NCBI RefSeq assembly: GCF_964340395.1
Contig: NC_135564.1
Span: 6,792,861 to 6,856,860 of the forward strand
Direction: 5' to 3'
Source: Glandiceps talaboti
Taxonomy: Eukaryota > Hemichordata > Enteropneusta > Spengelidae
DNA: 64,000 nt
Shown: positions 12,061-26,520 of the stretch, piece by piece
Layout: every line of letters begins with the position of its first letter
Position numbering within the stretch: the stretch's first letter is position 1
The notes under the pieces: model-generated
Seen by the model: the letters and a program-made list of their open reading frames with translations, nothing else
What the model was told of the DNA's origin: nothing
Databases searched by the model: none
Position numbers and translations under genes: made by a program

Positions 12061-14250
12061 GTTAGAAATCATGTATACAATCGATAGAGCTGATATTTGA
12101 AGAGAAAAACATATGATTATATGGTAAATAGTAACCAGGAATCACATGAACGCTTATGATATTCAAAATAGTATCAGTTTTGTGGCATGCTGGCATACAA
12201 ATATTCCTATATTTAAGAAATCTTGAAAACTTGGAAACTTGTCAAATTGTGTGACTGATATCTATTTTTTGTTTACTGTAATATTTTGTTGTGTAATTAC
12301 GCTCAATATAGCCTGTGTCATGCCATGCACTGTACTTTTGATAATACTCATAGGTTCTTGTTTGGTGCTCTGACGGAAATTAGGTTTTAGAGCGATATAA
12401 CAGGACTATAGCGCGCCCAACCAACCATGACGCGCCCAGCACCGGTTAACCACTGACTGTCCAACCATCTAACACCCAACCAAGTAACAATCACACAACC
12501 GTATACTAACCCACGTATCAACCCTACTCCACTCACACACCCAAACATATTCCGCTCGCTAGATGATCACCAGCGTACAACAAATGACACAAATTTATAC
12601 AGTGATTGGGGCTTTGAATCCAGGGGACACGTGTGCTGGTAATTGACGAGTCTCCATTAAACATTAACCTTGAAGTTGTTGATGCTAAATCGGACTATAT
12701 GAGGGATTTGAAGTAGAAAGGTCGCAAAATTATCAAGCTGTATATCGAACTATTTCTTTTATTTGGATGAATAAAGTGTACTAAGTGAAATTTAGCGAAC
12801 GAAGAAGCAAAGTATTGAGATTCCACAAGTGGTTAAAAAGAACTCGGTGGAAAGCATATGAATAACAGTCTTATGTATATTCACCTGGTTTGACTACAGA
12901 CCCGAAAAAAATGATTTCAAGGAATTATCCAATGTGTGAACTGTGTTGATATTGATACAAGTTGCAATTCTCAATATTGGAAGCAGGTTGTTTATAACGT
13001 TAGATTGATAATAATATTTTTATGCCAATGAATGAAGTGTCAAAGTTGAAACTTATCATACACGCTCTGTTTGGGTTCTATACAGAACTCGATTGTTATT
13101 CTGTGGTCGCTACTGTACACTGATTACTCTAATTATCTTGGGATGGGTTTTTATTTACGCTTCTAATGAAAGGAAAAGTGTCAAATATAGACGGAATCTT
13201 CAGAGATCTAACAATGCCCTCAGACATTGGGTTATTCATTTGCTTTCAAACTACCGATGATTTCTTTGGGAAGTAGGAAAATTTGACGGAGAATTGTGCG
13301 AAACCCACAAGCCGTGCAATTAAGTCAAAATTGTCGATTTCATCAATGCGGAAACATACAGAAAATTGACAAAGGGAGACGCGGGAAAATTACTCTTTTT
13401 ATCACGGTCGTACAGACTACTCATATTAAAATTTCTTTTCTGGCGTTCAAGAGGAAGACGGTGATTACGTCCCTTTGGACGTTACAAAACAACTCTCGGT
13501 TTATCTACACACTGTAGACCAATTATTATCATAGACGGGACTTCGAATGCACAAGTTTTGCTGGTAAACTGACAAAACTTGTTGTAGAATAGAACAGTTA
13601 CTGAAGGAATATCTCACTGACTTTAAGAGCGACAGTTGCTTTCACAAGAAAATGGATTTTCATGAAGCAGTTAATGATGACGTCATCGTATTCTTCAGTT
13701 GGCACTTCACAATGTTTTGACGGCGACGTGATGTTCCTGTATGTTTGTATTAAGCGAGGAAGATGTCTTTCCTCCTGGCAAGAACAGTCCGTTTTACTAG
13801 GAGGGTACATGTAGTATAGTACCACCTGATGCTGAGGGTTGTTTTTTCCCGCGCACTTGCTATAGGAAGAAACACGGTTTTAGCGTTGCATAATTTTCTG
13901 AATTGGTTCATTACGCTGTGTCCAATTCGTTTCATTGCATGGTACATATATGTTTTATCTGTTTGTAGTTGTTTTTTTGCATGGTGTGATGATTCGCAAG
14001 ATATCCGAGCTCAGTTTCGATAAAATAACTAATTCAAATACTTGTATCATTCTACGCTTATTTACTTTACTCTTTCTTTCACTTCATTCACTGGCATCTG
14101 ATGAAGGAGGCTTCGTGCCTCGAAAAGCCGTAATGTATTTTATCAACACTATTGATCTCAGAGTGCCACCGGAATAATGCTAACATAACAATCCAAATAT
14201 ATTGAGATTGCGGTTTACGAAACCCTGGACATCTATGGAAAATATATTGT

Positions 14251-14438
14251 TCAGGGTTTCCAGAATCAGAATTTGACAGTGAAATAAAGCCACAGTGACT
14301 TTTGGAACGGTAAACTTAACAAGATTGCGACTTATATCGATCAGTCTACTACGGTCAGGTAACGATGTTAATTAATCAAAAAATCGTTTCAAATTTACCG
14401 TTCCAAAATCACTTTATTTCAACGTCCAGGAAACCTGA
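14251..14438. mobile_element. Foldback element with long imperfect inverted repeats
   Basis: The left arm holds TCAGGGTTTCC, TGAAATAAAG and TTTTGGAACGGTAAA in order. The right arm holds TTTACCGTTCCAAAA, CTTTATTTCA and GGAAACCTGA, the reverse complements in reverse order. The loop is about 80 bases. This is typical of a MITE or other foldback relic. Confidence 0.6.
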
Positions 14439-16133
14439 TTTGTCGCAATAAAACCAAACACAATTGTTTTCATATTTTGCATTCTTGCGTGTAGTAAATC
14501 GAATTGATATGCCTATAAACCTTTGCCAAGTAATAAACGATAACAAAGCAAAACAGACTGGGTAAAATTTTAACTCAGACAACCACGACATTTGAGTCAC
14601 ATTAAATTTGAAGACTAATAGTTATAGCTCTTTTGTTAAGGGCTACAAATCACAAAAAAAATAGTCCAACTTCTAACGCAATAATTTGTACAAGACTTAG
14701 TAATAAATGTATCAAATGTTTGTTATTGTACGTACAATAACACACTTTTTACACATTTTTAGCTTTTTGTACCGTATTGAGTTAAAAACACAGACTTGGT
14801 CTATGTTGTTTCACGTTGATTTTTCAAGTAGGAAGCCATGATGAAATTATTTTATAAACCCAAAATCCAAAACAAATACCCAATCCTCATCAATAGGGCC
14901 ACTTTAATGTTAATCCTCTTAACACTCAAAACTACGACAGCCGAGAGGAATCTCCAAAATTAAAAAAAAAATCATAATTGATAAAATGAAATTTCAAATT
15001 CCGAATATCAAAAATTGACTTATGATTTGTCAAAAATAAATAACCAGATTAAGATATTTTGAAATAGATCATTTGCATATTTATAAAGATGTCTCTAGGG
15101 TTGCATTTTCCTTGTTATGTGATTTTACACTTGATCTTGAAAACCATTCATTATAAAGTTGTCACAAGATATAATTTTGTCTCTAAAAGCACGTAGTTTC
15201 TATTTATGTGAAATTACTCCCGATTTTAAAAAGTCAAATATTGTAACCTGTCATAAAATAACCGTACTTTCGACTGTCATGTATCTTGAGTGAAGTTACA
15301 TTCAATCTAAAAATCTCACATACATGTATTAACCTGCCGAGTCATAACTTTGTCGTTTAAATTCATGTAGTTACTATCTGTACAGGCATCACACTGACCT
15401 CGTTATGAGTCTCATGCCCTGCAATCATGTAAAACGTGTATTATTATATTCATTGTACTTGTGGAGCTGCATGAATACCTTGATTACTGAACGAGTTGAC
15501 GAACTTTAAAAGTAGAGTAACCCCAGCAGCAAACAAACACACATTCTAGTCTGTAGTGATTTTTACAACGCGCGAAATGAAATGTTTATTAACTCGACAA
15601 CGTGGTAAACTTTGAAGTAAGGGGAGGGGGGGGGGGGGTTCAGCACAGAAATACTACTACTTGTAATGTGTGGTGTTATGCTGCCCTGGTTTGAGTGACA
15701 GATTATGTTAACATTTGTATTTATTGAAATGAAAGTTGTCAGAATGGACGAAGAAATGATAAATGTGTACAATCTTTATTTATCACTTCCATTTATTTTG
15801 CATTGTAATTTTCAAATGTATGTTTTATTACTACCACAATCATATACCTTTGAGTAGAGTGACACGTGATGCCACATTTAGCCAAGTTGTTCTGAATTAA
15901 TGTATAGCAATCATAATGACGTCATTTTTTTCTAGATTTGTTGAACTTGTCGTCGTAAGATTTATCGCGCCAAATCTACACAAAATGTCTAAATTATTAA
16001 CCTCTTCAGCTAAATAATAACACCGCTGTTGTTTTCTTCCAGTTTCTCTTGACAGTGTTGTATCTTTCGTAATAAGTAAAATATGAGTTTAACAATCTTT
16101 AGACAAATTCGGAGTTGACGATGGTATTTCCAC

Positions 16134-16222
16134 TGTTGTGTTGTGTTGTGTTGTGTTGTGTTGTGTTGTGTTGTGTTGTGTTGTGTTGTGTTGTGCTGTG
16201 CTGTGCTGTGCTGTGGTGTGCA
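16134..16222. repeat. (TTGTG)n/(CTGTG)n microsatellite
   Basis: Perfect pentanucleotide units switch from TTGTG to CTGTG near 16195. Confidence 0.92.
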
Positions 16223-18422
16223 GTGCTGTTGTTTCAGCTCTTATTAAGCATATTATTGTTCTGTGGAAACAGTTTTCAATTCCCCATCGAAAAGTCAATC
16301 TCAAATACCTGTCGAGGCAAAATCGTACGTAAACACACCTAGTACACAGTATTATATGATGATGGTTTGTGCGAACTAGGCGGAAGGGAATCAAAGAGTT
16401 TTGTTGAGGCTATCCAGTAGAGCTAGGGTGAGAACATTTCTAGCACTCAATGTTGCCATAGGGACAACGTGGTCGCCTGGACTCTACTTATTCACTTGTA
16501 AACTTTGGGTTGCTTTCCGCACAGTTTTAATTTGAGTGAAATTTCGCCAACAGGAACTCGAAGGCTAATAGTTACACCACATAAACATTTGCTTTAACTT
16601 AAAAAATATTAAATGAGATATTAAGCTACTACGTCACAACTCCTTTTGATTTTGGAAGACATTGTATATATTTCTATTCTTACATTTCTATTTTTTTAAT
16701 TATTTTAATAGCGCTGTGAAAATTCTTGTTGTAACGTTCTGGTGGGAACGGCGATCTAAGTTGCCCATGGCAACCTCGAAATCTCATTGTCAGCGACAAT
16801 CAGTGCTGGGGTACAGAAAGACGAGTGTTTATTTCACACTTTGTGTAATCGCCTACAGAAACAGACTTAAGAATATGAGGGTTCTACATGTTGTCTTTCG
16901 CGACATCTATTTTTTAATTGATTTAATATGATTACCACTGTTGAACTTCAGACGCATTATTTACGTTAACTTTAGGAGAAGACACACAGTTGAAATACAA
17001 TACTTAATATAGCCTTGTCCTTCAAACTAATTATCAAAATACTGTACATTACGATTCAAGATGAACTTACAGGTCTACCCTTGAAGTTCACGGTTGAGAA
17101 TGCTACTTTCATCTCACAAAAAAATACAAAATGTGGTGTTGGTCGGTTTTCAACATCCAAAAGTATGATTAGTGATGTTGGTAAACTTTCATATTCGGAA
17201 TTTTTAATAGTTTTCATATTTTTACAAGTAAAGTGACCTGGGATGGTTTACTCTTAGGACACCCTTCACAAATACAAGATAATTTGAAGGAGCGTGTGAA
17301 AATAATGATACCGTAGATGAGCGTTATTTCATCGTTTACATGAATACCTTTTGAACTTTGAACTTTGAACTTAGAAGCTACCATTGTTACCATCAGTATA
17401 TGATAAGCTGTTAGATAGTAGAAAATCAGAATTTACTAAATTCTTGTTCGAGGCAAAACAATTCTTTTGAAATGTCATTTTTTTTACAGAAGATCAAGAA
17501 TCAGTCCATAGGTTGTACCTATTGAGTCATGACGTCTTAAGAATGTAGTCTGGTAATGTAATTGGATATCTTTTGAAGTATACTGTACATCTGTAACTTT
17601 TTGTCCTAGTTTGTCTCTTGGGGGGGGGGGGGGGTTTCTGTGTACGTAATCTTGCAACAGGTTCCATTGGGAGAACAGTGCTAATGTACTGAAATGGTGT
17701 CTGTATATGAAAGATTAACAAATAAATAAAAATTCGTTTAGATTGTTAGTATTCTTTTCATTGCAATACTCATCAACGGCGTTCTTTCATATAAAATTAT
17801 TTCTTTCGCTTATTTACTTTAAAGAGTAGTATTTTAATATTTTAAAAAAGTTTTTAAAGATAAATTATTTAGTCTTTGTCTTTTAATTTTTATTAATTTT
17901 GTTCGTTTTTGTATATTTTCATTGTGTGATACCAAACTAGGCTTTCTTTATAGATATTTGTCTTGGGATAGATCTTTTGCATCAACCAGCTTAAAATGTA
18001 ACAAAAAGAAAGTGTTAATTGGTGAAGTAGTTCACACACATACAAACCAACACTGATTTGAATCGTACAATCAGAGATACTCATATAAGATAAAACAACG
18101 AGGAACGCGTCATTCTACATTCAAGTAGAACAATGAACCACTCTCATTATGATAATGTACATTGAAAGACAATGCAGCTAATTATCTTAGGCGTACTTTC
18201 AATTAATGGATTAAAATGAAATCTCCTTCAAAATTTGTTAAGCGGCTTTTTTCAACAACCCCCCACTTCCTCTTAATTTACTTTTGACCTTAGTCAGTGA
18301 TGGGAAACATTCTATTATCGTATCTGACAAGGTGAGATCTAGGGATAAACAAAGAGTGACATTTTAGAGTTAAACCTAAGATTCTCAACTGTAACAAACA
18401 AATGCAGCGACACGTTCTGTAC

Positions 18423-18452
18423 CATAGACCCTCCACGTGTGGAGGGTCTATG
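18423..18452. repeat. 30-bp near-perfect palindrome
   Basis: CATAGACCCTCCAC and GTGGAGGGTCTATG are exact inverted 14-mers separated by two bases. The right arm also occurs alone at 9560-9573. Confidence 0.85.
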
Positions 18453-18504
18453 TCTGTACGCATAGATAGAAAAATGTATACAAATACTCACACAGATATA
18501 TACA

Positions 18505-18550
18505 ATGTAGATAGATAGATATATAGATAGTTGGATAGATAGATAGATAA

Positions 18551-18581
<31 letters not shown>

Positions 18582-18700
18582 CATACATACATACATACAT
18601 ACATACATACATACATACATACATACATACATACATACATACATACATACATGTATACATACATACATACATACATACATACATACATACATACATACAC
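18505..18700. repeat. (GATA)n/(CATA)n microsatellite
   Basis: A GATA block passes abruptly into a CATA block at about 18582. Confidence 0.93.
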
Positions 18701-19891
18701 AAGTGTGTGCGTGTGATAAAGGGGAAACCTTTGTTGTTTACATCCTTCTAAATGGAAAAACAAGTTGCAATTCAGATGTGATTGAAGTTTTGATTATGAA
18801 GTTTTGAAAGACCGTGTCTTGTAGATGGACAGTCGTCTTGGCAGATGTCACTATTCCATACATCATTGTCACCTCCGTTAACGTATTCGGACACGAGCCA
18901 CGATATTTCCACTTCATTTCACTCATGAATAGTTCATTAACGCTCTTTCAATTTCTCTTTCCAAATTAAACACAGAATATTGCCTTTTATCCCACACTTC
19001 AAATTTCAAGTTCGTTTCGCTGCCTTGCCCTGCCATACCTTTCTCACAATGAGTATTAAAGGAATTGTCAATTCGCGTTATGTTGTTATGTTGAGTCCGT
19101 ATATATATGTGTAAATCATTGCGTGAAGCATCAACATTAACTTTTACGGTCAGAGTTATGTATTCAAAACCACGAGTCAATTAGCCCAAATACAAAACCC
19201 CGATTGATCGTTTTCATGGTCTTTTCTTGATAGCTTTTTAAAAGCAATTTTGGTATATGCATGGGAACAAATGCTTTAACTAATTGGGACACGATGTAAC
19301 CTTGCCACTACAAAAACTCCTTTCACTATAAGTCAGAACGTATCTGAACTAGACATTGCTAATGTTACTCGTATTACTTTGAATACGACATGAGCGGATT
19401 TCCGAAAGAAAGTCACTTGTATGATAGCCGACTAAATGTTATCGAAGACTGTCGTGTAGCTCACGAGGTTTCCGCGATAAAAATTGATGGTACGGAACTA
19501 GGAGTCGACGTGGAGCTCACGAGATTTCATCGACGTGAACGTTAATGGTAAAGAACGCTGACTTATACCTCACAACCTTATGCGTTTACATCTTTAGACT
19601 CGTGTATATTTTATATTATGATAGTTTATTGCTTTTTTCAAAACGAATCTTTTTTGTCATGACGACTTTCAAACTGACGAAATATAAGATTTACTTCAAC
19701 GACATTTCTAGCAGGTTTTAGAACCAGTAATTTAAAAAGCTTAAAGTTGGACGAACTTTCAGGAGGTACACTTTATGACACAGCACAATACATTTTGTAC
19801 AAAAACACGGAAACAGTTGGGATGGGGATAGTGTGACTCAATTGATAAAGATTGAGATTTTCGTAAAATTTAATTGATTTATAAGCAGCCT

Positions 19892-20004
19892 AAAATTGTA
19901 ACTACTGTGGATTCAAAGACACTTTGACTTTGTTTTTTGTAGTTCCATAAAATTGTAACTACTGTGGCTTTAAAGACACTTTGACTTTGTTTTTTGTAGT
20001 TAAA
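19892..20004. repeat. 57-bp tandem duplication
   Basis: AAAATTGTAACTACTGTGG and ACTTTGACTTTGTTTTTTGT recur with a 57-base offset and two to three differences. Confidence 0.9.
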
Positions 20005-22709
20005 CATGGGATCTATAATTGTTCGTATTTATGTAACTCTGATTTGGGACGGTAGGCTACTAGATCACAACCAATTCTAAAGTCGACCATTTTTAATTTC
20101 AAACTTTTGGATATGTTTCCTTTATGGGATGGGATGGAGATCGGAGTTGTGTCAAAGGTCATTTCAAGCGCCTTTGGTAACCAAGATAATCCTCAAGATA
20201 AGTACAGCTGTATTAGATGAAAATTAAGAATACAACATTAACTCCATAGAACAGAGAGTCAATGGAAATGGCAAAATGTAGTTTTTTTGTACTCTGCGTT
20301 CGTAATAACAACATATAGAACTTGTCTGTCCCTTGGGAATCTCATACGTGATCACTCAATTTAGATAGGGATTCCCAATTTGCTCTTTACCCGTTATATC
20401 TTATAAATCTAAATTGATATTAGATGGCGTTTTATACCAACATTATCCAGCCCCTATTGAATGTAATAAAACTGGCTTTGTGGGTTGGTAAACCAAGTGA
20501 AATAGAGAGGGCCCATGGGAGCTATGATTGCTGACAAAAATCAACAGACGTAACCCTACGCAAACAATAGTTTTATTCATTTTTCATATCAAATATAATC
20601 AAATTTGATTAAAAATTCCTTATGATATAAAAGCTCTGAGGTTAACGTTGAACAATTTAAGTTCAAATCAGAGTAATCGAAAGCCATTGAATTTATCCGG
20701 CTTTGTTTATCTTCGTGAACATTAGATTATTAATTTTGACCATATAATGTACGCGAACAGGTGAAATATCGACTCTTTGGTTAGAAAAAAAAATTTCATA
20801 TAAAATAAAGACTTAACCCTTGATTAATTAAGGGTGAATTTTATTTGTATAAAATTTAAAACAGAGAAAAATTAAAGCTGATTTTTAGAAACACTAAGAA
20901 CTAGATAATTATATGTTCACCTTTATCTGAAGTATTTTTTCATTTGTTACATATTTGTATGAAGACTTAATTTTTCCACAGTTTCACATATTTTACAAGT
21001 GATTTACAGATTGCCATATATATTGACTTTTGTAAGACATATTTTATTTCAGTTAAGAACGAAACTTATAAACGTTAGTAGAAACACAGATTTGTGCTCC
21101 CTATGATGATTTTTTAATGTTGGCCTTTATGCAAGTCGAGAATAAAAACACATTAAAAAAATATTTAAATACTATTTTGTATATATTCAAAAAAAAAATC
21201 ATTCCTATAGGTGTCACTTGTGTAAAATACACCACGAGAATTGTTTGAAGTTTTTTTTTATCCATTTCTCTTATCGTCCAGTTTTACATCTGACAGTATG
21301 AGTCGTTTTTGCATTCGTGTTTAATAAGACTATAAACTTACTATTTTCCAGGCGACTGTCTAAAAAATAATTCAAGAAAGCAAAAAGTTAAAAGTAGAGA
21401 CTTAAACCCGTTAATTTAATGTTACAGAAACAAATACTGGTTTATTCAATGTCTGTGCTGCTAATATTGTGACTATAAGATTTCCAGAATTTCACTCTCG
21501 AAGGAAAAGATCTGCGTTCCACAAGAGATGTGAATCATTCGGAAACTGCGGCAATGCTACATGTGACGTCAGGATTTCACGACAAATATACTCGACGATA
21601 AAAATTCATCCTTCTATGGAAATTTGTAAAATTTGTTTTCAATGAAAAGTATTAATCACAGTCATGACATTCTCAAGTCGCAGCAGTACTTGCAGTAATG
21701 TCAATTACTGTATCGTCTATATCTTGAACGGTTGAAAATGGCAGTACATTTGAGAATCACAAGTGTTATTTTCGCCATTGAGTTCAAAAAGTCGACAATA
21801 AAACAATCATAATTTCTCAACTTTTTAGTGCATCATAATGTTGGGTTCTGATATATGGGCTCCTTACTTTATATTTAAAAAAAAGAATTATCTGAAGATT
21901 ATTTCAAGTTGTAAACATGCTTTCAAATATGAATGTGTCTATCACGTCTCATGTCATGGAGAAAATTTAGCTAATTCCATGTGGTCAATAAAACAAACAA
22001 CAATTATAGCATTTGCAGTGACGCAGAATGAATCACTCAGTCACCTTTCGCCTCATTGACTGTTTTCTCGTCTATCTGTAATTTTGGACTTGTAATTAAT
22101 TGGTCAATTAACTAGGACCACGTCTGTCGTCATGTCACAAAGTGGACATCGCGTTTGGTACAATTTGAGATTGTGGCCTTGGATTTTGTATTATAATGAT
22201 GAATATTATCTAGATGTGAACGTATACTTCATTTCAACCATGGACTTGCAACATGGGAAATCATTGGAAGGCCTCAATTTAACGATTTTATACATCTGAA
22301 CTTGACAACGATTTTAAACCAAACAACGACAGAAAATAGCAAAAATGTTGACAGACATGAATTTGTGATATCGAAAGCTCAAACTGGGGCTAAAAGTATA
22401 TTGAAAATAATTGAATTTAAAAATGGTATAAACTTACACGTGTACTTTTAACATTAGAATTTAAATTGTTGTTAGATGACCAAACTCGTCCTTTGAATAA
22501 CTAAAACCACACCAAAATATGCACCGTACCAAAACACAATGTGAACAAAACACAATATGAACAAAATCCTATGTATTTATAAACGACGTGTAACGTAAAC
22601 TGTACAGCTGGATCTGTCCTTTACCAACATAAAATATATACTATCAAATAATGGATTGATGATCAATCGCACCACATGACACTATGCACAATGCAGTTCA
22701 GTGCTGCAC

Positions 22710-22745
22710 ATCACATCACATCACATCACATCACATCACATCACT
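22710..22745. repeat. (CATCA)n microsatellite
   Basis: Seven ATCAC pentamers. Confidence 0.9.
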
Positions 22746-23230
22746 AAATCGCAATGATCTTGACCATAAAACAACTTCTGCTGAAGTAAGACGAAATCCA
22801 GTTTGAATACCTATCCATGGGTCATTGACAGAGACATTCACATTTGTAACTGGTGTCTGGCGTTATTATAAATAGAGAAAAGATATAACCCATACTGCTG
22901 ACGGTTCTAAGAAATGTCGAGCTTATCATGTGTAACAAACTTTTGATAAACCAAAGAATGAACTTGACGACAAAGAATAAAGAGTGGTTTAAACATAAAA
23001 CCAAAATTGTTCTTTAACGATATTTATAGACGATGAAAGAATTCTCACCCAATTTTGAAAAATGTAAACCCTTTTCACCTTTGTATTTGTAACTGTAGCA
23101 TCTTTCTACATAGGGACATTATCATTGCGCCATGTACTATGTGCGTTCGCCCTGCTACCCTTGGATGTATTTTTTAATATTTAAAAAAAATTGTAACAGG
23201 GTCTAAACAGGAATAAATATTTTCTTAAAA

Positions 23231-23323
<93 letters not shown>

Positions 23324-23359
23324 GGTGGTGGTGGTGGTGATGATGATGATGATGATGAA
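23231..23359. repeat. (GAT)n/(GGT)n microsatellite
   Basis: GAT units with an internal GGT block at about 23309-23338. Confidence 0.93.
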
Positions 23360-24574
23360 TTGTTCTAATATTGACAATAACGATAATCTAAGAGTTGTAA
23401 TAAGATCATAATGATAACTGACATTTGTATATATCAACTAAACAGTGGATAAATAGTATACTTTAAGGATAACAGTAAAAGTAATCTCAATTTAAGACTG
23501 AACATTGAAAGCAAGTCATTGATTCGTTTGAAAAAGGGGTTAATCCTATGTTTTATCTTGTACCATAATTACAGTCGATGTTTTCACCGAGGCTTGAAAT
23601 ACTCCGTGAATAGACTTTATATCGATAAGTTTGATCATTACTACTCAGGTTTCACCGTCAGTCGCAATCAAGTCATTCCGCCGGCTCACAGCCGAGGGAT
23701 GCAATCTTGAATTACGTGCTACACGTGCAACGACGGGGACCGAATCAATGGAAAGCTTCCCTGATCAGTTGAAATGGATACGATCATCTTACACGGTGAA
23801 ATCTACAATCCAAGAAAATAAGATGACACTCTAACTTGCTGTATTTTCGGTGAAATCTACACAGGTCACGACCTAGAATTTCGAAATGACACAAACAAAA
23901 CTACTCCCCGGTGGAAGCAAAGAAATTTCATTAGAATTGGACTCAGCGGTGGGTTCGTCTACGTAGCTGCCTTGAGTGAGAGACGCGACCAAATTGACTA
24001 CACCAGGAGACTCACTTGATGCCAACTTAATGATTTTCTAAAAGCGAGATTTCAACCCCGCTGTGAACACCAAGGATATAACGAGGAGATATTCATGTTG
24101 ATTGCCAAACTGGAAGACTTGTTTATGTATGTGTCGCTTGAAATGGCCAAATTTAAGCTCAATTCAATAATTTATTAAAGGCTGCACAAAGAGTGCCTGA
24201 TTGGGGCGCAACGCCAGTCAACTGATGGAGACCCGTTTTAATCAAGTTTCTGTGCGCCGTCGACTTCAAAAAATGCTATGTTTCATTGAAACTCTGCAAA
24301 GTAACACAATTAAAAGATAGAAGACAGGACCCAGGTTTTACCGCAACAGCTCACAAAATATTAGATATCTTGTCCTACAAATTTTGCAAAGTATAATGTA
24401 ACCATCTTTATAACCTCAATTGATGAAAACAAAATCTGCTCAAATCTTCGACTAGTTTCACACTTCTGTGATTTTTCCAGAATCTCGCTCGAATTCAATG
24501 TAATCATAAACACTACTCAATTTGTAATGTAATGGCATGGACATTGTCATATATGGTGAACAGACCTATAGTAA

Positions 24575-24821
<247 letters not shown>

Positions 24822-25560
24822 ACACAGGTTAGATGCGAGAGATGGATCAATGGATGGAAGGATGTATGGATGGAGACATGCAACTCGACAAACAACGTTA
24901 ACTACACACATTATGAAATGGCGACAGAGGCTTAATCTTAATGTTTCTCTTTCATATTTCTAGCATTTGTTTCGCATTCATGTGATTTTTCAAGAATAAA
25001 CCTTAAGAATTAGGAAAGTTATTCTGTAGCAGCACTTGTCTACCCCCTTACATGGTAGATACACAATCAGATCACAAATTATATCATCTGATTCCTTTAT
25101 TTGTTGGGGTACCGTAGTGCATGTTGGGAAATGAATAAACGAAGGTTGTGGGGGCTTATATTAGTAGAACAATTTAATGACCATATTTTGATGACCCTCA
25201 ACAATACAATTGTGCAAGAAATTGGTTATTTTTGTTGTCTTGTGATTCCCCAATAAAATATTGATTGACAATCTAAAATATTGTATTTTCCCAGTGACAC
25301 TATTTTCAATTCTACGTTTGATCCAGTTTAGGAATCTTAATAACTAGAACCCGGCATTCCCGCTTCTCCAGAAAACTCTAACAATGATGTATTTTCTCTC
25401 TTAATTTGAATTTTAACAACTATTCTCATTCTGTTGATTAAGATAGTATCATTTTTTTTAAAAAAGAAAAGAACTTTCATCAACATCAATAAGAAACAAG
25501 GTTGTCATTTCGCAAATAAATTATCGATTACAGGTATACATGTATATAATTCTGAAAGAT

Positions 25561-25828
25561 TCACTATACGAAAAGTCGTATTTGATCATGTCTTTCCACC
25601 CGAGGTAAAGCTTGAGCAGATAATGTGTAAGTGTGGTGAGTTTGAGACAAAGTTCCACCTTTGACTTAATTTACCCCCGATGATATTCCCTGGGGGTGAT
25701 ATAGACGGTCAAAAGTGGTACTTCGTCTCGTACTACCCCTGGACAGAGATGGTGGTTAGGTGGGTCACAGGTAGGGTACAGGTTGGGTAAAGGTGGGTAA
25801 ATGTAAAATGAGACTTTTCGTGTAGTGA
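25561..25828. mobile_element. Candidate 268-bp MITE
   Basis: The left end TCACTATACGAAAAGTC matches the inverted right end (GACTTTTCGTGTAGTGA) with one mismatch over 17 bases, and similarity continues to ATTT. The interior is non-coding with a GGTGGG-rich right half. Confidence 0.65.
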
Positions 25829-26092
25829 TTGGTACAAAACAATCAAATAAACAATAACAATGGGTTCGTAACATTATGAATATACTATAACACACGTCAG
25901 ATAACTTAACTTTTTTTGCATTATATCAAAAATGGTATCAATGATATTACTATTGTAACCATACTCTCCGAAACAATGCAAAATTGTGCTGAAAAAAGAA
26001 AAAAGGTCAGAATGCAATTAATTGTTGTGTTAGTCCTAGTAATCAGTAGTCATGGTTTCCATTCAAACGGTATGATTTGATTGGATGAATGG

Positions 26093-26520
26093 GTTATGAA
26101 TGAATGAATGAATGAATGAATGAATGAATGAATGAATGAATGAATGAATGAATGAGTGAATGAATGAATGGATGGATGGATGGATAGATAAATGATTGAA
26201 TGGATGGATGGATGGATGGATGGACGGATGGATGAATGAATGAATGAATGAATGAATGAATGAATGGATGGATGGATGGATGGATGGATGGATAAAGGGA
26301 TAAATGATTGAATGGGTGAATGAATGAATGAATGAATGAATGAATGAATGAATGAATGAATGAATGAATGAATGAATGAGTGGATAAATGAATGAATGAA
26401 TGAATGAATGGATGGATGAATGAATGAATGAATGGATGGATGGATGGATGGATGGATGGATGGATGGATGGATATATTTTGAATGGGTGGTTGGACGGAT
26501 AACTGTATGAATGAATGAAA
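26093..26520. repeat. (GAAT)n/(GGAT)n microsatellite
   Basis: More than 400 bases of GAAT and GGAT blocks, which generate a long false frame on the minus strand. Confidence 0.93.

Larger units (their letters stand above)
11457..18504. other. Mostly unique AT-rich non-coding DNA
   Basis: Outside the possible SINE, foldback and TTGTG tract there is only AT-rich sequence with G runs near 15627 and 17621. Short frames in 13.3-14.2 kb lack domain-like content or consistent codon use. Confidence 0.5.
18705..23230. other. AT-rich non-coding DNA
   Basis: Besides the 57-bp duplication and CATCA tract, a diverged direct repeat of about 60 bases occurs near 19445-19560 (AGCTCACGAG in both copies). No gene was recognised. 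Confidence 0.5.
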
